Shown here: positions 1-7,621 of the stretch, one piece after another
Numbering within the stretch: position 1 is the stretch's first letter
Layout: each line of letters opens with the position of its first letter
Assembly: GCA_030148425.1 (NCBI GenBank)
Contig: JASBTM010000017.1
Coordinates: forward strand, 372,001-436,000
Length of the DNA: 64,000 nt
Direction of reading: 5' to 3'
DNA from: Hyphomicrobium sp.
GTDB lineage: Bacteria; Pseudomonadota; Alphaproteobacteria; Rhizobiales; Hyphomicrobiaceae
Translations under genes and position numbers: made by a program
The notes under the pieces: model-generated
What the model was told of the DNA's origin: nothing
Seen by the model: only the letters and a program-made list of their open reading frames with translations
The model's database searches: none

Positions 1-2
1 CT

Positions 3-344
3 ACGGATGACCCCAGCAAGGGTGAGGCCAAAGCCACCAAGTCCGCAAAAGCAAGCAAATCTGACAAAACCGGCACGGCCGCCAAGTCGACAAAGAAGAG
101 CGGGAAGAAAAAGGCCAAGAAGGCTAAGAGCGCGGCTGCCGGTGCAGCGAGCACGGACGCGGCCGCAGCTCCCGCCGCAGGAACAGCTACGCCGAAGGCC
201 AAGAAATCGACCGCGACCACGACGGCTAAATCCGGAAAGAAGAAAAAGAGCGGCAGCGAGACAGCCACTAAAGCCAAGAAAACCTCAAAGAAGAAGACTT
301 CGGGCGCGGCTGCAAAAAAGCCTCTTGACGGCCAGACGCCTTAG
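3..344 (+). CDS. C-terminal part of a Lys/Ala-rich protein (5' truncated by window edge)
   Basis: The reading frame that starts at base 3 is open from the window edge to a TAG at 342-344. It encodes about 113 residues made almost wholly of Lys, Ala, Ser, Thr and Gly, with runs such as KKSGKKKAKKAKS and KAKKTSKKKTSG. Tails like this occur in histone-H1-like DNA-binding proteins and as C-terminal extensions of larger nucleic-acid-binding proteins in Alphaproteobacteria. The folded part of the protein lies outside the window, so the family cannot be named. The tail is expected to be disordered and strongly basic, and to bind nucleic acid by charge. A longer overlapping frame rich in Arg/Pro is a compositional shadow of this one. 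Confidence 0.7.
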   Translation, partial: TDDPSKGEAKATKSAKASKSDKTGTAAKSTKKSGKKKAKKAKSAAAGAASTDAAAAPAAGTATPKAKKSTATTTAKSGKKKKSGSETATKAKKTSKKKTSGAAAKKPLDGQTP

Positions 345-349
345 GAACT

Positions 350-363
350 TTGACAAAGCGCAA
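350..363 (+). promoter_or_regulatory. FNR/FixK-like box TTGAC-N4-CGCAA
   Basis: TTGACAAAGCGCAA lies 77 nt before the ATG at 440. It fits the loose FixK pattern TTGA-N6-GCAA used in Hyphomicrobiales, and its right half equals that of the site in front of the Mg-ATPase gene (50824-50837). Its role as a regulator site is inferred. Confidence 0.4.
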
Positions 364-439
364 ACGGCTGGCGCACGTTTGCGCTAGAGGCGACAGCATC
401 GGACATTGTTGTCCGCAAACCCTGTCCCCGGGAGAGATC

Positions 440-838
440 ATGTCAGGCCATTTTCACGCGGTCGTTTGGATCGACCATCACGAAGCTCGCGTTTTCTATT
501 TCAGCGCTTCGGACTCGAACGAGATCGTCATTCGCCCGAAGGACCCCGTCCGCCACATCCATCACAAGGCGAACTCCATCGGTAGCGGACACGCGAGCGA
601 AGACAAAGCTTATCTGCAAAGCGTTACCGACGCGCTCGCCGATGCGGGTGCCATTCTTGTGACGGGACCAGCCAGCGAGAAAACGGTTCTCGTCAACCAT
701 ATCGGCCACGCCGCCCCCGCGCTCAAAGCCAAAATCAAGGGCGTTGAAACTCTCGATCATCCGACCGACGGTGAGATCCTGGCGCTTGCGCGCAAATTCT
801 TCCGGGACGATCATCAGGAACCGCCGCGCGTCGCCTAA
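440..838 (+). CDS. eRF1-domain-like "translational machinery" protein
   Basis: A 132-residue soluble protein with no signal peptide. The body (VVWIDHHEARVFYF, then a His-rich stretch PVRHIHHKANSIGSGHASED, then ILVTGPASEKTVLVNHI) matches, from memory, a small alphaproteobacterial family usually annotated as translational machinery protein, related to the third domain of eRF1/Dom34. No biochemical function is established for it. The ATG at 440 is preferred to an in-frame ATG at 350 because GGGAGAGATC precedes it and the extra N-terminus looks non-coding. An FNR/FixK-like box lies 77 nt upstream. The gene is followed by the hsp20-lon pair, which suggests a stress or dormancy role. A second protein of possibly related fold is at 57187. 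Confidence 0.65.
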   Translation: MSGHFHAVVWIDHHEARVFYFSASDSNEIVIRPKDPVRHIHHKANSIGSGHASEDKAYLQSVTDALADAGAILVTGPASEKTVLVNHIGHAAPALKAKIKGVETLDHPTDGEILALARKFFRDDHQEPPRVA

Positions 839-1005
839 GCGCACAAGCCGCCTGCCGCGTCCTGCGAAGTCACGGTGGGCTGCTCGCTTTTTTTGTCTGA
901 TTGCCCTTTTTTATCCGGCCGACGCTAGCGAGGAACCCTGCGGAGTATTAGGTTTCCGCCTCGCGCGCATATCTCGACGGATCGATCCGCAAGGGAAGAG
1001 TATCC

Positions 1006-1416
1006 ATGGCGAACAAAGACCCGATGAGCTGGATGTTGTCGGAAGCCGTCGAGACGCTGGCCCGTGCCGAACGCATGCACCGGCAGTTTTTCCGGCTGCA
1101 GCCTTCCGGAGCGGCGAACGAGCAACCGTCATGGGAGCCGCCGATCGACGTGCTCGAGACGGAACGGGAAATCCTGGTGTTCGTCGCGTTGCCGGGTGTC
1201 GATCCCGATAATGTTTCGGCTTCGATTGAAAACGGCGTGCTCATCGTGTCGGGACGCCGCGTTCTGCCGAGCGAACTACGCGACGCCATTATCCATCGCC
1301 TCGAGCTGCCGCAAGGCCGGTTCGAGCGACGACTTCAACTCCCGGCAGGGCGGTACGGCGTTCGGCAGTTCGTGCAAAATGGCTGCCTTGTCTTTTCACT
1401 GACAAAGGCTGGTTGA
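1006..1416 (+). CDS. Small heat-shock protein, Hsp20/alpha-crystallin family
   Basis: The 136-residue product has an N-terminal arm (about 1-42) and an alpha-crystallin domain (about 43-136). Visible landmarks are PPIDVLETEREILVFVALPG, then VSASIENGVLIVSGRR, then the paired strand ending GCLVFSLTK. Such proteins are ATP-independent holdases that bind unfolding proteins in the cytoplasm. It is short for the family and lacks a C-terminal IxI tail, so oligomer assembly may differ from IbpA-type proteins. The stop codon is only 7 nt before lon, so chaperone and protease should be co-transcribed and probably translationally coupled. No convincing sigma-32 promoter was recognised by eye in the 167 nt upstream. 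Confidence 0.85.
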   Translation: MANKDPMSWMLSEAVETLARAERMHRQFFRLQPSGAANEQPSWEPPIDVLETEREILVFVALPGVDPDNVSASIENGVLIVSGRRVLPSELRDAIIHRLELPQGRFERRLQLPAGRYGVRQFVQNGCLVFSLTKAG

Positions 1417-1423
1417 GGAATCG

Positions 1424-3850
1424 TTGATGATGACGCTCGGTGACTCGAACGCACCCAAGCCCGACGAAACTGCACCCGCAGCACGAGGCGGAGCACAAAA
1501 CATCACGCTTCCGTCCGATGCGCTGATTCTGGTTCCGGTCCGCAAGTTTGTGCTGTTCCCGGGCCTCATTCTGCCAATCACCGTCGGCCGCGCTAAATCT
1601 ATTGCCGCAATCCAGCAGGCGGTTCGCGAGGAGCGCCAGATCGGCATTCTTCTGCAACGCGACCCAGAGAACGAAGATCCGGGTCCCGACGATCTCCACC
1701 GCATCGGCACGCTCGCCAACATCGTCCGCTACATCGCAGCACCGGACGGCAGCCATCACATCGTGGTGCAAGGCGTGCAGAGAATTCGCGTGCTCGATTT
1801 TCTTCCCGGCACACCGTTTCCTGTGGCGCGCGTCGTCAACATTCCAGAGCCGGAAACCCGCTCGACGGAAATGGAGGCGCGATTCCGCAATCTTCAGGCG
1901 CAGACGCTCGAAGCGGTACAGCTTTTGCCGCAAGCTCCGCCGGAGTTGATTGCAACGATTCAAAGCGCGAATTCGCCCGCAGCGCTTGCCGACCTCGCGG
2001 CAGGCTTCATGGATATTGCGGCGGAGCAGAAACAGGCGATCCTCGAAACCGTCGATCTCATGACGCGCATCGAGCGCGTATCGGCGCTTCTCGCCGAGCG
2101 GATCGAAGTGATGCGGCTTACGCAGGAAATCGGCCGGCAGACGAAGGCCGCCTTCGACGAACGCCAACGCGAAGCCGTCTTGCGCGAGCAGATGGCCGCC
2201 ATTCAGCGCCAGCTCGGAGAAGGCGACGGAAAATCGCAGGAAGTTGCCGATCTGACGGAGGCGATCACTAAAGCCAAGATGCCGCCCGAGGTCGAAGCCC
2301 AAGCGAAGAAGGAACTTGCGCGCTACCAGCGTATGCCGGAAGCCGCTGGCGAAGCGGGCATGATCCGCACGTACCTCGATTGGCTGATCGAACTCCCCTG
2401 GAGCTTGCCGGACGCAAAGCCGATCGATATCGCGGAAGCGCGGCGCATTCTCGATCAGGATCATTTCGGTCTCGAAAAGATCAAAACGCGGATCATCGAA
2501 TATCTAGCGGTTCGCAAGCTTGCGCCGCAGGGGAAGGCTCCGATTCTGTGCTTCGTCGGGCCGCCGGGAGTCGGCAAGACATCCCTCGGCCAGTCGATCG
2601 CGCGCGCCATGAGCCGCCCGTTTGTGCGCGTGAGCCTCGGCGGCGTTCACGATGAAGCTGAAATCCGCGGCCATCGCCGCACCTACGTTGGAGCGCTTCC
2701 CGGCAACATCATTCAGGGCATCAAGAAAGCGGGCGCGCGCAATTGCGTAATGATGCTCGACGAAATCGATAAGATGGGCCGGGGTGTCCAAGGCGATCCA
2801 TCGGCAGCGATGCTCGAAGTTCTCGATCCCGAGCAAAACGGCACGTTCCGCGACAACTATCTCGGTGTGCCGTTTGATTTGAGTCGCGTTGTCTTCATCG
2901 CGACGGCCAATATGCTGGATACTATTCCCGGCCCGCTGCGTGACCGCATGGAGATCATTAGCCTCGCGGGCTACACGGAAACTGAGAAGCTGCAGATCGC
3001 GCGGCGCTATCTGGTCAAGCGCCAGCTCGAGGCCAACGGATTGAAGCCGGAGCAAGCCGACATCGACGACGAGGCGCTATCGGCCATTATCCGGGGCTAC
3101 ACGCGTGAAGCGGGCGTCCGCAATCTCGAGCGCGACATCGGTCAGGTTTTCCGCCACGCGGCCGTTCAGATCGCGGAGGAAAGCACTGCGAAAGTTCATA
3201 TCGGCGTCGGAGACGTCTCCACCACGCTCGGGCAACCCCGCTTCGAAAACGAAGTGGCTATGCGAACGAGCGTACCCGGAGTGGCGACGGGGCTCGCCTG
3301 GACTCCCGTCGGCGGCGACATCCTCTTCATCGAGGCGACGCGCACTCCCGGCAAAGGCGGCCTGATTTTGACGGGTCAGCTCGGCGACGTCATGCGAGAG
3401 AGCGCGCAAGCGGCGATGACGCTGGTGAAGAGCCGAGCCACGTCTCTCGGCATCGACCCGGCGATCTTCGATCGCAACGACATTCACGTCCACGTCCCGG
3501 CCGGCGCGACGCCCAAGGACGGTCCGAGCGCGGGTGTCGCCATGTTCATGGCGCTTGTTTCCCTGCTGACTAACCGGACGATCAGCAGCGACACGGCGAT
3601 GACGGGCGAAATCTCGCTTCGGGGGCTCGTGTTGCCGGTCGGCGGTATCAAAGAGAAAGTCGTCGCGGCCGCCGCCGCCGGAATCACGCGCGTTATGCTG
3701 CCCGCGCGCAACCGGCGCGATTACGACGACATTCCTCAGGACGCGCGGGATCGGCTGGAATTCATTTGGCTCGAACGTGTCGACCAGGCGGTCGCTGCCG
3801 CCTTGGAACCGGCGGCAGCCGATACGCCGACAAGCAAGGTCGATGCGTAG
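1424..3850 (+). CDS. lon: ATP-dependent protease Lon
   Basis: The 808-residue protein has normal Lon length and domain order: N-terminal substrate-binding domain (about 25-225), coiled-coil linker, AAA+ module and a C-terminal Ser-Lys protease. Walker A is GPPGVGKTSLG near residue 380 and Walker B is MMLDEIDKM. The catalytic serine is Ser702 in KDGPSAG and the lysine is Lys745 in GGIKEKVV; their 43-residue spacing equals that of E. coli Ser679/Lys722. Lon degrades misfolded and regulatory proteins in the cytosol. The start could equally be the second ATG at 1427. Co-transcription with hsp20 fits a heat or stress unit. Many alphaproteobacteria carry another lon next to clpX, so this may be an additional copy; the window cannot show that. 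Confidence 0.96.
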   Translation: MMMTLGDSNAPKPDETAPAARGGAQNITLPSDALILVPVRKFVLFPGLILPITVGRAKSIAAIQQAVREERQIGILLQRDPENEDPGPDDLHRIGTLANIVRYIAAPDGSHHIVVQGVQRIRVLDFLPGTPFPVARVVNIPEPETRSTEMEARFRNLQAQTLEAVQLLPQAPPELIATIQSANSPAALADLAAGFMDIAAEQKQAILETVDLMTRIERVSALLAERIEVMRLTQEIGRQTKAAFDERQREAVLREQMAAIQRQLGEGDGKSQEVADLTEAITKAKMPPEVEAQAKKELARYQRMPEAAGEAGMIRTYLDWLIELPWSLPDAKPIDIAEARRILDQDHFGLEKIKTRIIEYLAVRKLAPQGKAPILCFVGPPGVGKTSLGQSIARAMSRPFVRVSLGGVHDEAEIRGHRRTYVGALPGNIIQGIKKAGARNCVMMLDEIDKMGRGVQGDPSAAMLEVLDPEQNGTFRDNYLGVPFDLSRVVFIATANMLDTIPGPLRDRMEIISLAGYTETEKLQIARRYLVKRQLEANGLKPEQADIDDEALSAIIRGYTREAGVRNLERDIGQVFRHAAVQIAEESTAKVHIGVGDVSTTLGQPRFENEVAMRTSVPGVATGLAWTPVGGDILFIEATRTPGKGGLILTGQLGDVMRESAQAAMTLVKSRATSLGIDPAIFDRNDIHVHVPAGATPKDGPSAGVAMFMALVSLLTNRTISSDTAMTGEISLRGLVLPVGGIKEKVVAAAAAGITRVMLPARNRRDYDDIPQDARDRLEFIWLERVDQAVAAALEPAAADTPTSKVDA

Positions 3851-3932
3851 AGAGACAATTTCGAACTCTCCACGCTTCTTCTCGCGGGAAAGAATTGAAA
3901 TCGCGACGTAGCTCAAGCAAACATGGTCGCGC

Positions 3933-4895
3933 ATGAGCGAAACCGCGCTTTCAAAGAACGTCGTCTATGCTGCCCTCGTCGGCAATCTGTTCGTCGCGGC
4001 GACGAAGTTCGTTGCGGCCTCGCTGACCAGCAGCTCCTCGATGCTGAGCGAGGCGGTGCATTCCCTCGTGGATACCGGCAACGAGGCGCTGCTTCTTTAC
4101 GGGTATTTCCGGTCCAGCCAGCGCCCCGACGATATCCATCCGCTCGGCTACGGGCGAGAGCTCTACTTTTGGAGCTTCATCGTTTCCTTGCTGCTTTTCG
4201 CAATCGGCGCCGGTGTGTCCATCTATGAGGGCATTACGCATTTTCTTTCGCCCGAGCCGATCACCGATCCGACAGTCAACTATATCGTCCTTGCACTATC
4301 AGCGATCTTCGAGGGAACGTCTTGGTGGATCGCACTCCGGCGCTTCGGCAAGCTCAAAGGGCGCCGCGGATATTGGGAAACCGTGCGCGACAGCAAAGAT
4401 CCGCCGTCGTTCATGGTTTTGTTCGAGGATACGGCGGCGCTGATCGGCATTGCCATCGCGGCAGCCGGAAACTTCGCGGCTCAATATTGGAATTTCTCGG
4501 CCATCGACGGCATCGCGTCGATTTTAATCGGCATCGTGCTCGCGATCGCCGCGACTGTGCTCGCCCGCGAAAACAAGGCCCTCCTCATCGGCGAACGGGC
4601 AAGCGACGAGGTGGTCAACTCGATCTTGTCTCTTGCAATCAGCGAACCAAGCGTCGATGGCGCCAATAACGTCTTCGCGATCCATTTGGCTCCTGACCAG
4701 ATTCTGGTAGCTCTGAGCCTCGAATTCTCCGACGAGCTTCGCACGCCGCAGATCGAAGCGGCCGTGGTTCAGCTCGAAGAGCGCATCCGAGCGAAACATC
4801 CCGAGGTTATCAGGCTGTTCGTCAAACCGCAGACGCGCAGGACGTTCGAGAAAATGCGCGCCGAACTCTACGGCGGCAGTGAGAAAACGCATTAA
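3933..4895 (+). CDS. Cation diffusion facilitator (CDF) family metal transporter
   Basis: A 320-residue inner-membrane protein with about six hydrophobic segments and a soluble C-terminal domain from about residue 215. The CDF metal-site pattern is visible in TM2 as AVHSLVDTGNE (His43, Asp47) and in TM5 around LFEDTAALIG (Asp166), with HPLGYGRELYFW between TM2 and TM3. CDF proteins export divalent metals (Zn, Fe, Co, Cd, Mn) in exchange for protons. The His-xxx-Asp site is more typical of zinc or iron exporters, but specificity cannot be read reliably. It starts 82 nt after lon and may be read through from that operon. Confidence 0.88.
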   Translation: MSETALSKNVVYAALVGNLFVAATKFVAASLTSSSSMLSEAVHSLVDTGNEALLLYGYFRSSQRPDDIHPLGYGRELYFWSFIVSLLLFAIGAGVSIYEGITHFLSPEPITDPTVNYIVLALSAIFEGTSWWIALRRFGKLKGRRGYWETVRDSKDPPSFMVLFEDTAALIGIAIAAAGNFAAQYWNFSAIDGIASILIGIVLAIAATVLARENKALLIGERASDEVVNSILSLAISEPSVDGANNVFAIHLAPDQILVALSLEFSDELRTPQIEAAVVQLEERIRAKHPEVIRLFVKPQTRRTFEKMRAELYGGSEKTH

Positions 4896-5144
4896 GCCAA
4901 TTTGCGATCAACGCACCGGGACGGGTTCGTAAAGCGGACGGCGCTTTTAACGGCGGCGGTGGAGCGCAATCTGTCCGATCATGGAAACGTGAGAATTCGT
5001 GTGGTGATGCGCCCCTACTTCGCGGCGGTCGGCACCACATTTCAATACCATGCGGTCTCGGAATTGGTTCGCAGATGCACACGGACGGGTAAGCGCCTCT
5101 TCGGATCGCCGAAGTTACCTTTCATAAGACATGGAGATCCGGAC

Positions 5145-5564
5145 ATGCTTGGAAAAAAGATCAGCGGCGGACTAGCTGTTACGGCGCTTGCCCTGTTCAG
5201 TTTGCCAATTGCGGCATACGCACTTGTCGACAATCCCGAAGGCGCTTCGTCCCAGGCGGCCCAGACGGCGGCTTCAGTGATCGTGTTCAATCAGAAGCCC
5301 AAGGGCAATCAGGTAACAGTGACTTACGCTTTCATGCCGTCAGCAGGACAACTCGTCATTCATGGCGCGGGCAAAAATAGGAAGCCTGACGAGGCGATCT
5401 TTGGAAGCGTAGCGCTCGAGGCCGGAGATCACCGGGATATCGGCGTCAAATTGGAGAAGACGCCCGCTCCAGGCACGGCCGTATGGGCTTCGCTGATGAA
5501 TTCGGAAAAGAAATCGTTCTGGTCGGCCGAACTGCCGCTGCAGAACGAGTTCGTAATCGAGTAG
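5145..5564 (+). CDS. Small exported protein of unknown function
   Basis: The 139-residue product starts with a signal peptide (MLGKKISGGL, a hydrophobic stretch, then a likely cleavage after AAYA). The mature part is about 115 residues and beta-rich in appearance, with FNQKPKGNQVTVTYAFMPSAG, then VALEAGDHRDIGVKL and AVWASLMNSEKKSFW, and has no cysteine. I do not recognise the family. The ATG at 5145 is chosen because GGAGATCCGG stands just before it and the signal peptide begins there; the frame is open further upstream but has no signal-like sequence. It stands alone and is followed by a strong bidirectional hairpin. Confidence 0.75.
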   Translation: MLGKKISGGLAVTALALFSLPIAAYALVDNPEGASSQAAQTAASVIVFNQKPKGNQVTVTYAFMPSAGQLVIHGAGKNRKPDEAIFGSVALEAGDHRDIGVKLEKTPAPGTAVWASLMNSEKKSFWSAELPLQNEFVIE

Positions 5565-5585
5565 TTCGTCGGATCTTACGCAATC

Positions 5586-5617
5586 AAGTGTGCTGAAGCG
5601 CGAGCTTCGGCACACTT
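5586..5617. terminator. Bidirectional hairpin between convergent genes
   Basis: AAGTGTGCTGAAGC and GCTTCGGCACACTT form a 14-bp stem with one G-U pair around a GCGA loop. It lies between the ends of the exported-protein gene (plus) and the MFS gene (minus). Confidence 0.75.
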
Positions 5618-5625
5618 TACCATCG

Positions 5626-6873
5626 TTAGTTTGTGTCCGGATTTGCAGCAGCTGCGGATAGTTCAGAACGGTACATAAGCCAGAGGACAATCGACACCAA
5701 GGCGAACGCGCCAAGAACGATAAAGGTAGCTGCGTAACCTAGGCCCTGCGCGATCCAACCTCCGATGCCTGGGCTGAGCGCCGCGCCGATACCTTGCGCC
5801 GCCATCACTGCTCCCTGTCCGACGTTGATGCGTCCCGTGCCGTTGAGCGTTCGTGCGACAAAACCGGTAACGGCAACGCTCTGCAGGCCTGCGCCGACGC
5901 CGTCCAGAATTTGCACGGGGTATACTCCCCAAGGAACGAGCAGCTGCGATGCTATCAGACCTCGTATCGGCAGTGCGGCAAATGAGATGAGAAGCACAAG
6001 CCAATAGCTGTCGGCTTCTGCCATTCTCATGGCAACGACAGCGGCGATGATCATGCTCGCTTGAGCGACTATGATCGTTATCGCGACGAATGAGGGTCCA
6101 TTCGTGTGCGTGTCTGAAACAACGGCCATACCGTAAAGCGGTAGCATGGCGCCATTTCCAAGATGAAAAGCTAGAAGCGCCGCCGCCAGAACAAGCAGCG
6201 GCTTGCACTCAAGAAGAACAGCCAGACTGCTCGCGCGCGCTTTCGTCTCTTCGTTCTTCATTCCGCGGGCAGCGGCGTGATCGATCGACGACGGCGGAAT
6301 AAGCAAGATCATTGCGATGGATAAGGCGCCGAAGACGGCTGCAGCGAGAAAGATCGCTCCGTAGCCGAATTTCCAGCCGAGATAGCCCGATATCATCGCT
6401 CCGGCGACGTTACCGGCGTGATTGAAGGCCTGATTTTTGCCGTTCTGACGATTGAAGCCACGCTGGCCGACGATACCGAGCGTGATCGCGTTGACCGTCG
6501 GGACGATCGCCGCGCCCGCTATCGCAGTCGCGACCTGCGATGCGGCAACGACCCAGAATGTTTGCGATAGCAATATGATCGCAGATGCAGCGATCGTGCA
6601 AATACCTGCCGCCACGACCCACGCTCTCTTCGCGTGCGTGGCATCGATCATGGCGCCGGCTGGAATCACGACGAGCATTCCGGCGACGCCACCGATCGTC
6701 ATAACCGTACCGACGAGGCCGCTCTGCCAACCGTGATCGAGTAGGAACACCCCAAGAAATGGGCCGTTTCCCGCTTGGAAATCGGCCATGAAGAAGTTCA
6801 ACGCTAACAACGGCCAAAGATTCGGAAGGCCGCCAGCTCGCATGCCCGAAGTGATTGTCGCCGGACTTGGCAC
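5626..6873 (-). CDS. MFS permease in a B12-riboswitch operon
   Basis: A polytopic protein of about 415 residues with around 12 hydrophobic segments and MFS signatures, including GTVMTIGGVAGMLVVIPAG and DATHAKRAW in the TM2-TM3 loop region. The GTG at 6873 is preferred because GGAG stands 9 nt before it; the ATG at 6843 is the alternative. The frame is open to 7323, but that extension is Arg/Cys-rich and unlike protein. It is the last gene of the unit that begins with the cobalamin riboswitch and receptor gene. No BtuFCD genes are nearby, so I infer that it may move a corrinoid or related compound across the inner membrane. The substrate is otherwise unknown. Confidence 0.8.
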   Translation of the reverse strand: MPSPATITSGMRAGGLPNLWPLLALNFFMADFQAGNGPFLGVFLLDHGWQSGLVGTVMTIGGVAGMLVVIPAGAMIDATHAKRAWVVAAGICTIAASAIILLSQTFWVVAASQVATAIAGAAIVPTVNAITLGIVGQRGFNRQNGKNQAFNHAGNVAGAMISGYLGWKFGYGAIFLAAAVFGALSIAMILLIPPSSIDHAAARGMKNEETKARASSLAVLLECKPLLVLAAALLAFHLGNGAMLPLYGMAVVSDTHTNGPSFVAITIIVAQASMIIAAVVAMRMAEADSYWLVLLISFAALPIRGLIASQLLVPWGVYPVQILDGVGAGLQSVAVTGFVARTLNGTGRINVGQGAVMAAQGIGAALSPGIGGWIAQGLGYAATFIVLGAFALVSIVLWLMYRSELSAAAANPDTN

Positions 6874-6962
6874 GTCTTTCTGCTCCGAGGAATAACCCCC
6901 GCCTAAGACGACGGGCGAACTAAAAAAGTTCCGTGTTTTGACCTCGGCCAAACGTCCAATCT

Positions 6963-7520
6963 CTATGCGCGCAACATTTCCCTTGCAGGCAGATAGCGGA
7001 CAAGAAGACGATGCACCAGCAGGAGGCCCGCAAAGGCGACAGCGTTGATGGCGAAAATTCGCGCGACGATCGCAAACGAAAATGCAGCATCCGACCCGCC
7101 GAGAACAAATCCCGCCGCGTAGAGAGCGAGCTCGTAGGCTGCGAATGCGATCAGGAACGCAAGGGCGAGGCCGAATATCTGGGGAGGCCTCTTCGTGTCG
7201 ATGCCACGAGCGCTCAAAAACGCCAAAACCGCTGCGATCCCGATAGCGCCGCCCCACGCGAATGAATTCGCAGTCACTGGATAGTCGAGAATACCGTATC
7301 CGACGATTTGGTTCGAGAGCCATGCGGTGACGGTCAACGCCAACCCTGTCCGGCTATCCATCCGCGTCGCGGCCAGAGCGGAAATTGCCGCCAATGGAGC
7401 CGCACACGCGAATGCGAGACTGCCGCCAACGCTGAGCGCCGCGATCAACGCGATCCAAAGCATGTTTGCAACGCGCGGTGGCATGAACGCCGAATTCCGT
7501 GTTTCCAAACCAAAAGCCAT
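6963..7520 (-). CDS. Small integral membrane protein in the cobalamin operon
   Basis: A 185-residue protein with about five to six hydrophobic helices (WIALIAALSVGGSLAFA, AWGGAIGIAAVLAFLSA, IFGLALAFLIAFAAYELAL and others) and the phrase SNQIVGYGILDYP. Family not recognised. The ATG at 7520 is set by AGGAG 8 nt upstream; an upstream in-frame ATG at 7625 lacks this and would overlap the intergenic space. It lies between the TonB-dependent receptor and the MFS permease, all on the minus strand under one riboswitch, so a role in corrinoid uptake or processing is inferred. The size would fit a small permease subunit. Confidence 0.7.
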   Translation of the reverse strand: MAFGLETRNSAFMPPRVANMLWIALIAALSVGGSLAFACAAPLAAISALAATRMDSRTGLALTVTAWLSNQIVGYGILDYPVTANSFAWGGAIGIAAVLAFLSARGIDTKRPPQIFGLALAFLIAFAAYELALYAAGFVLGGSDAAFSFAIVARIFAINAVAFAGLLLVHRLLVRYLPAREMLRA

Positions 7521-7621
7521 TTCTGTCTCCTTTCGTTTTCTTACCAGATCTCCGGCGGACGAAGGCGTTGCGGTCCGGGAGGCACCCATTTCGCAACGGA
7601 ACTCCGGCCGCCGGAGAAGCC

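Noticed and set aside
1289..2464. Minus-strand frame of 391 codons inside lon
   Set aside because: Lies opposite a fully recognised gene and has atypical composition.
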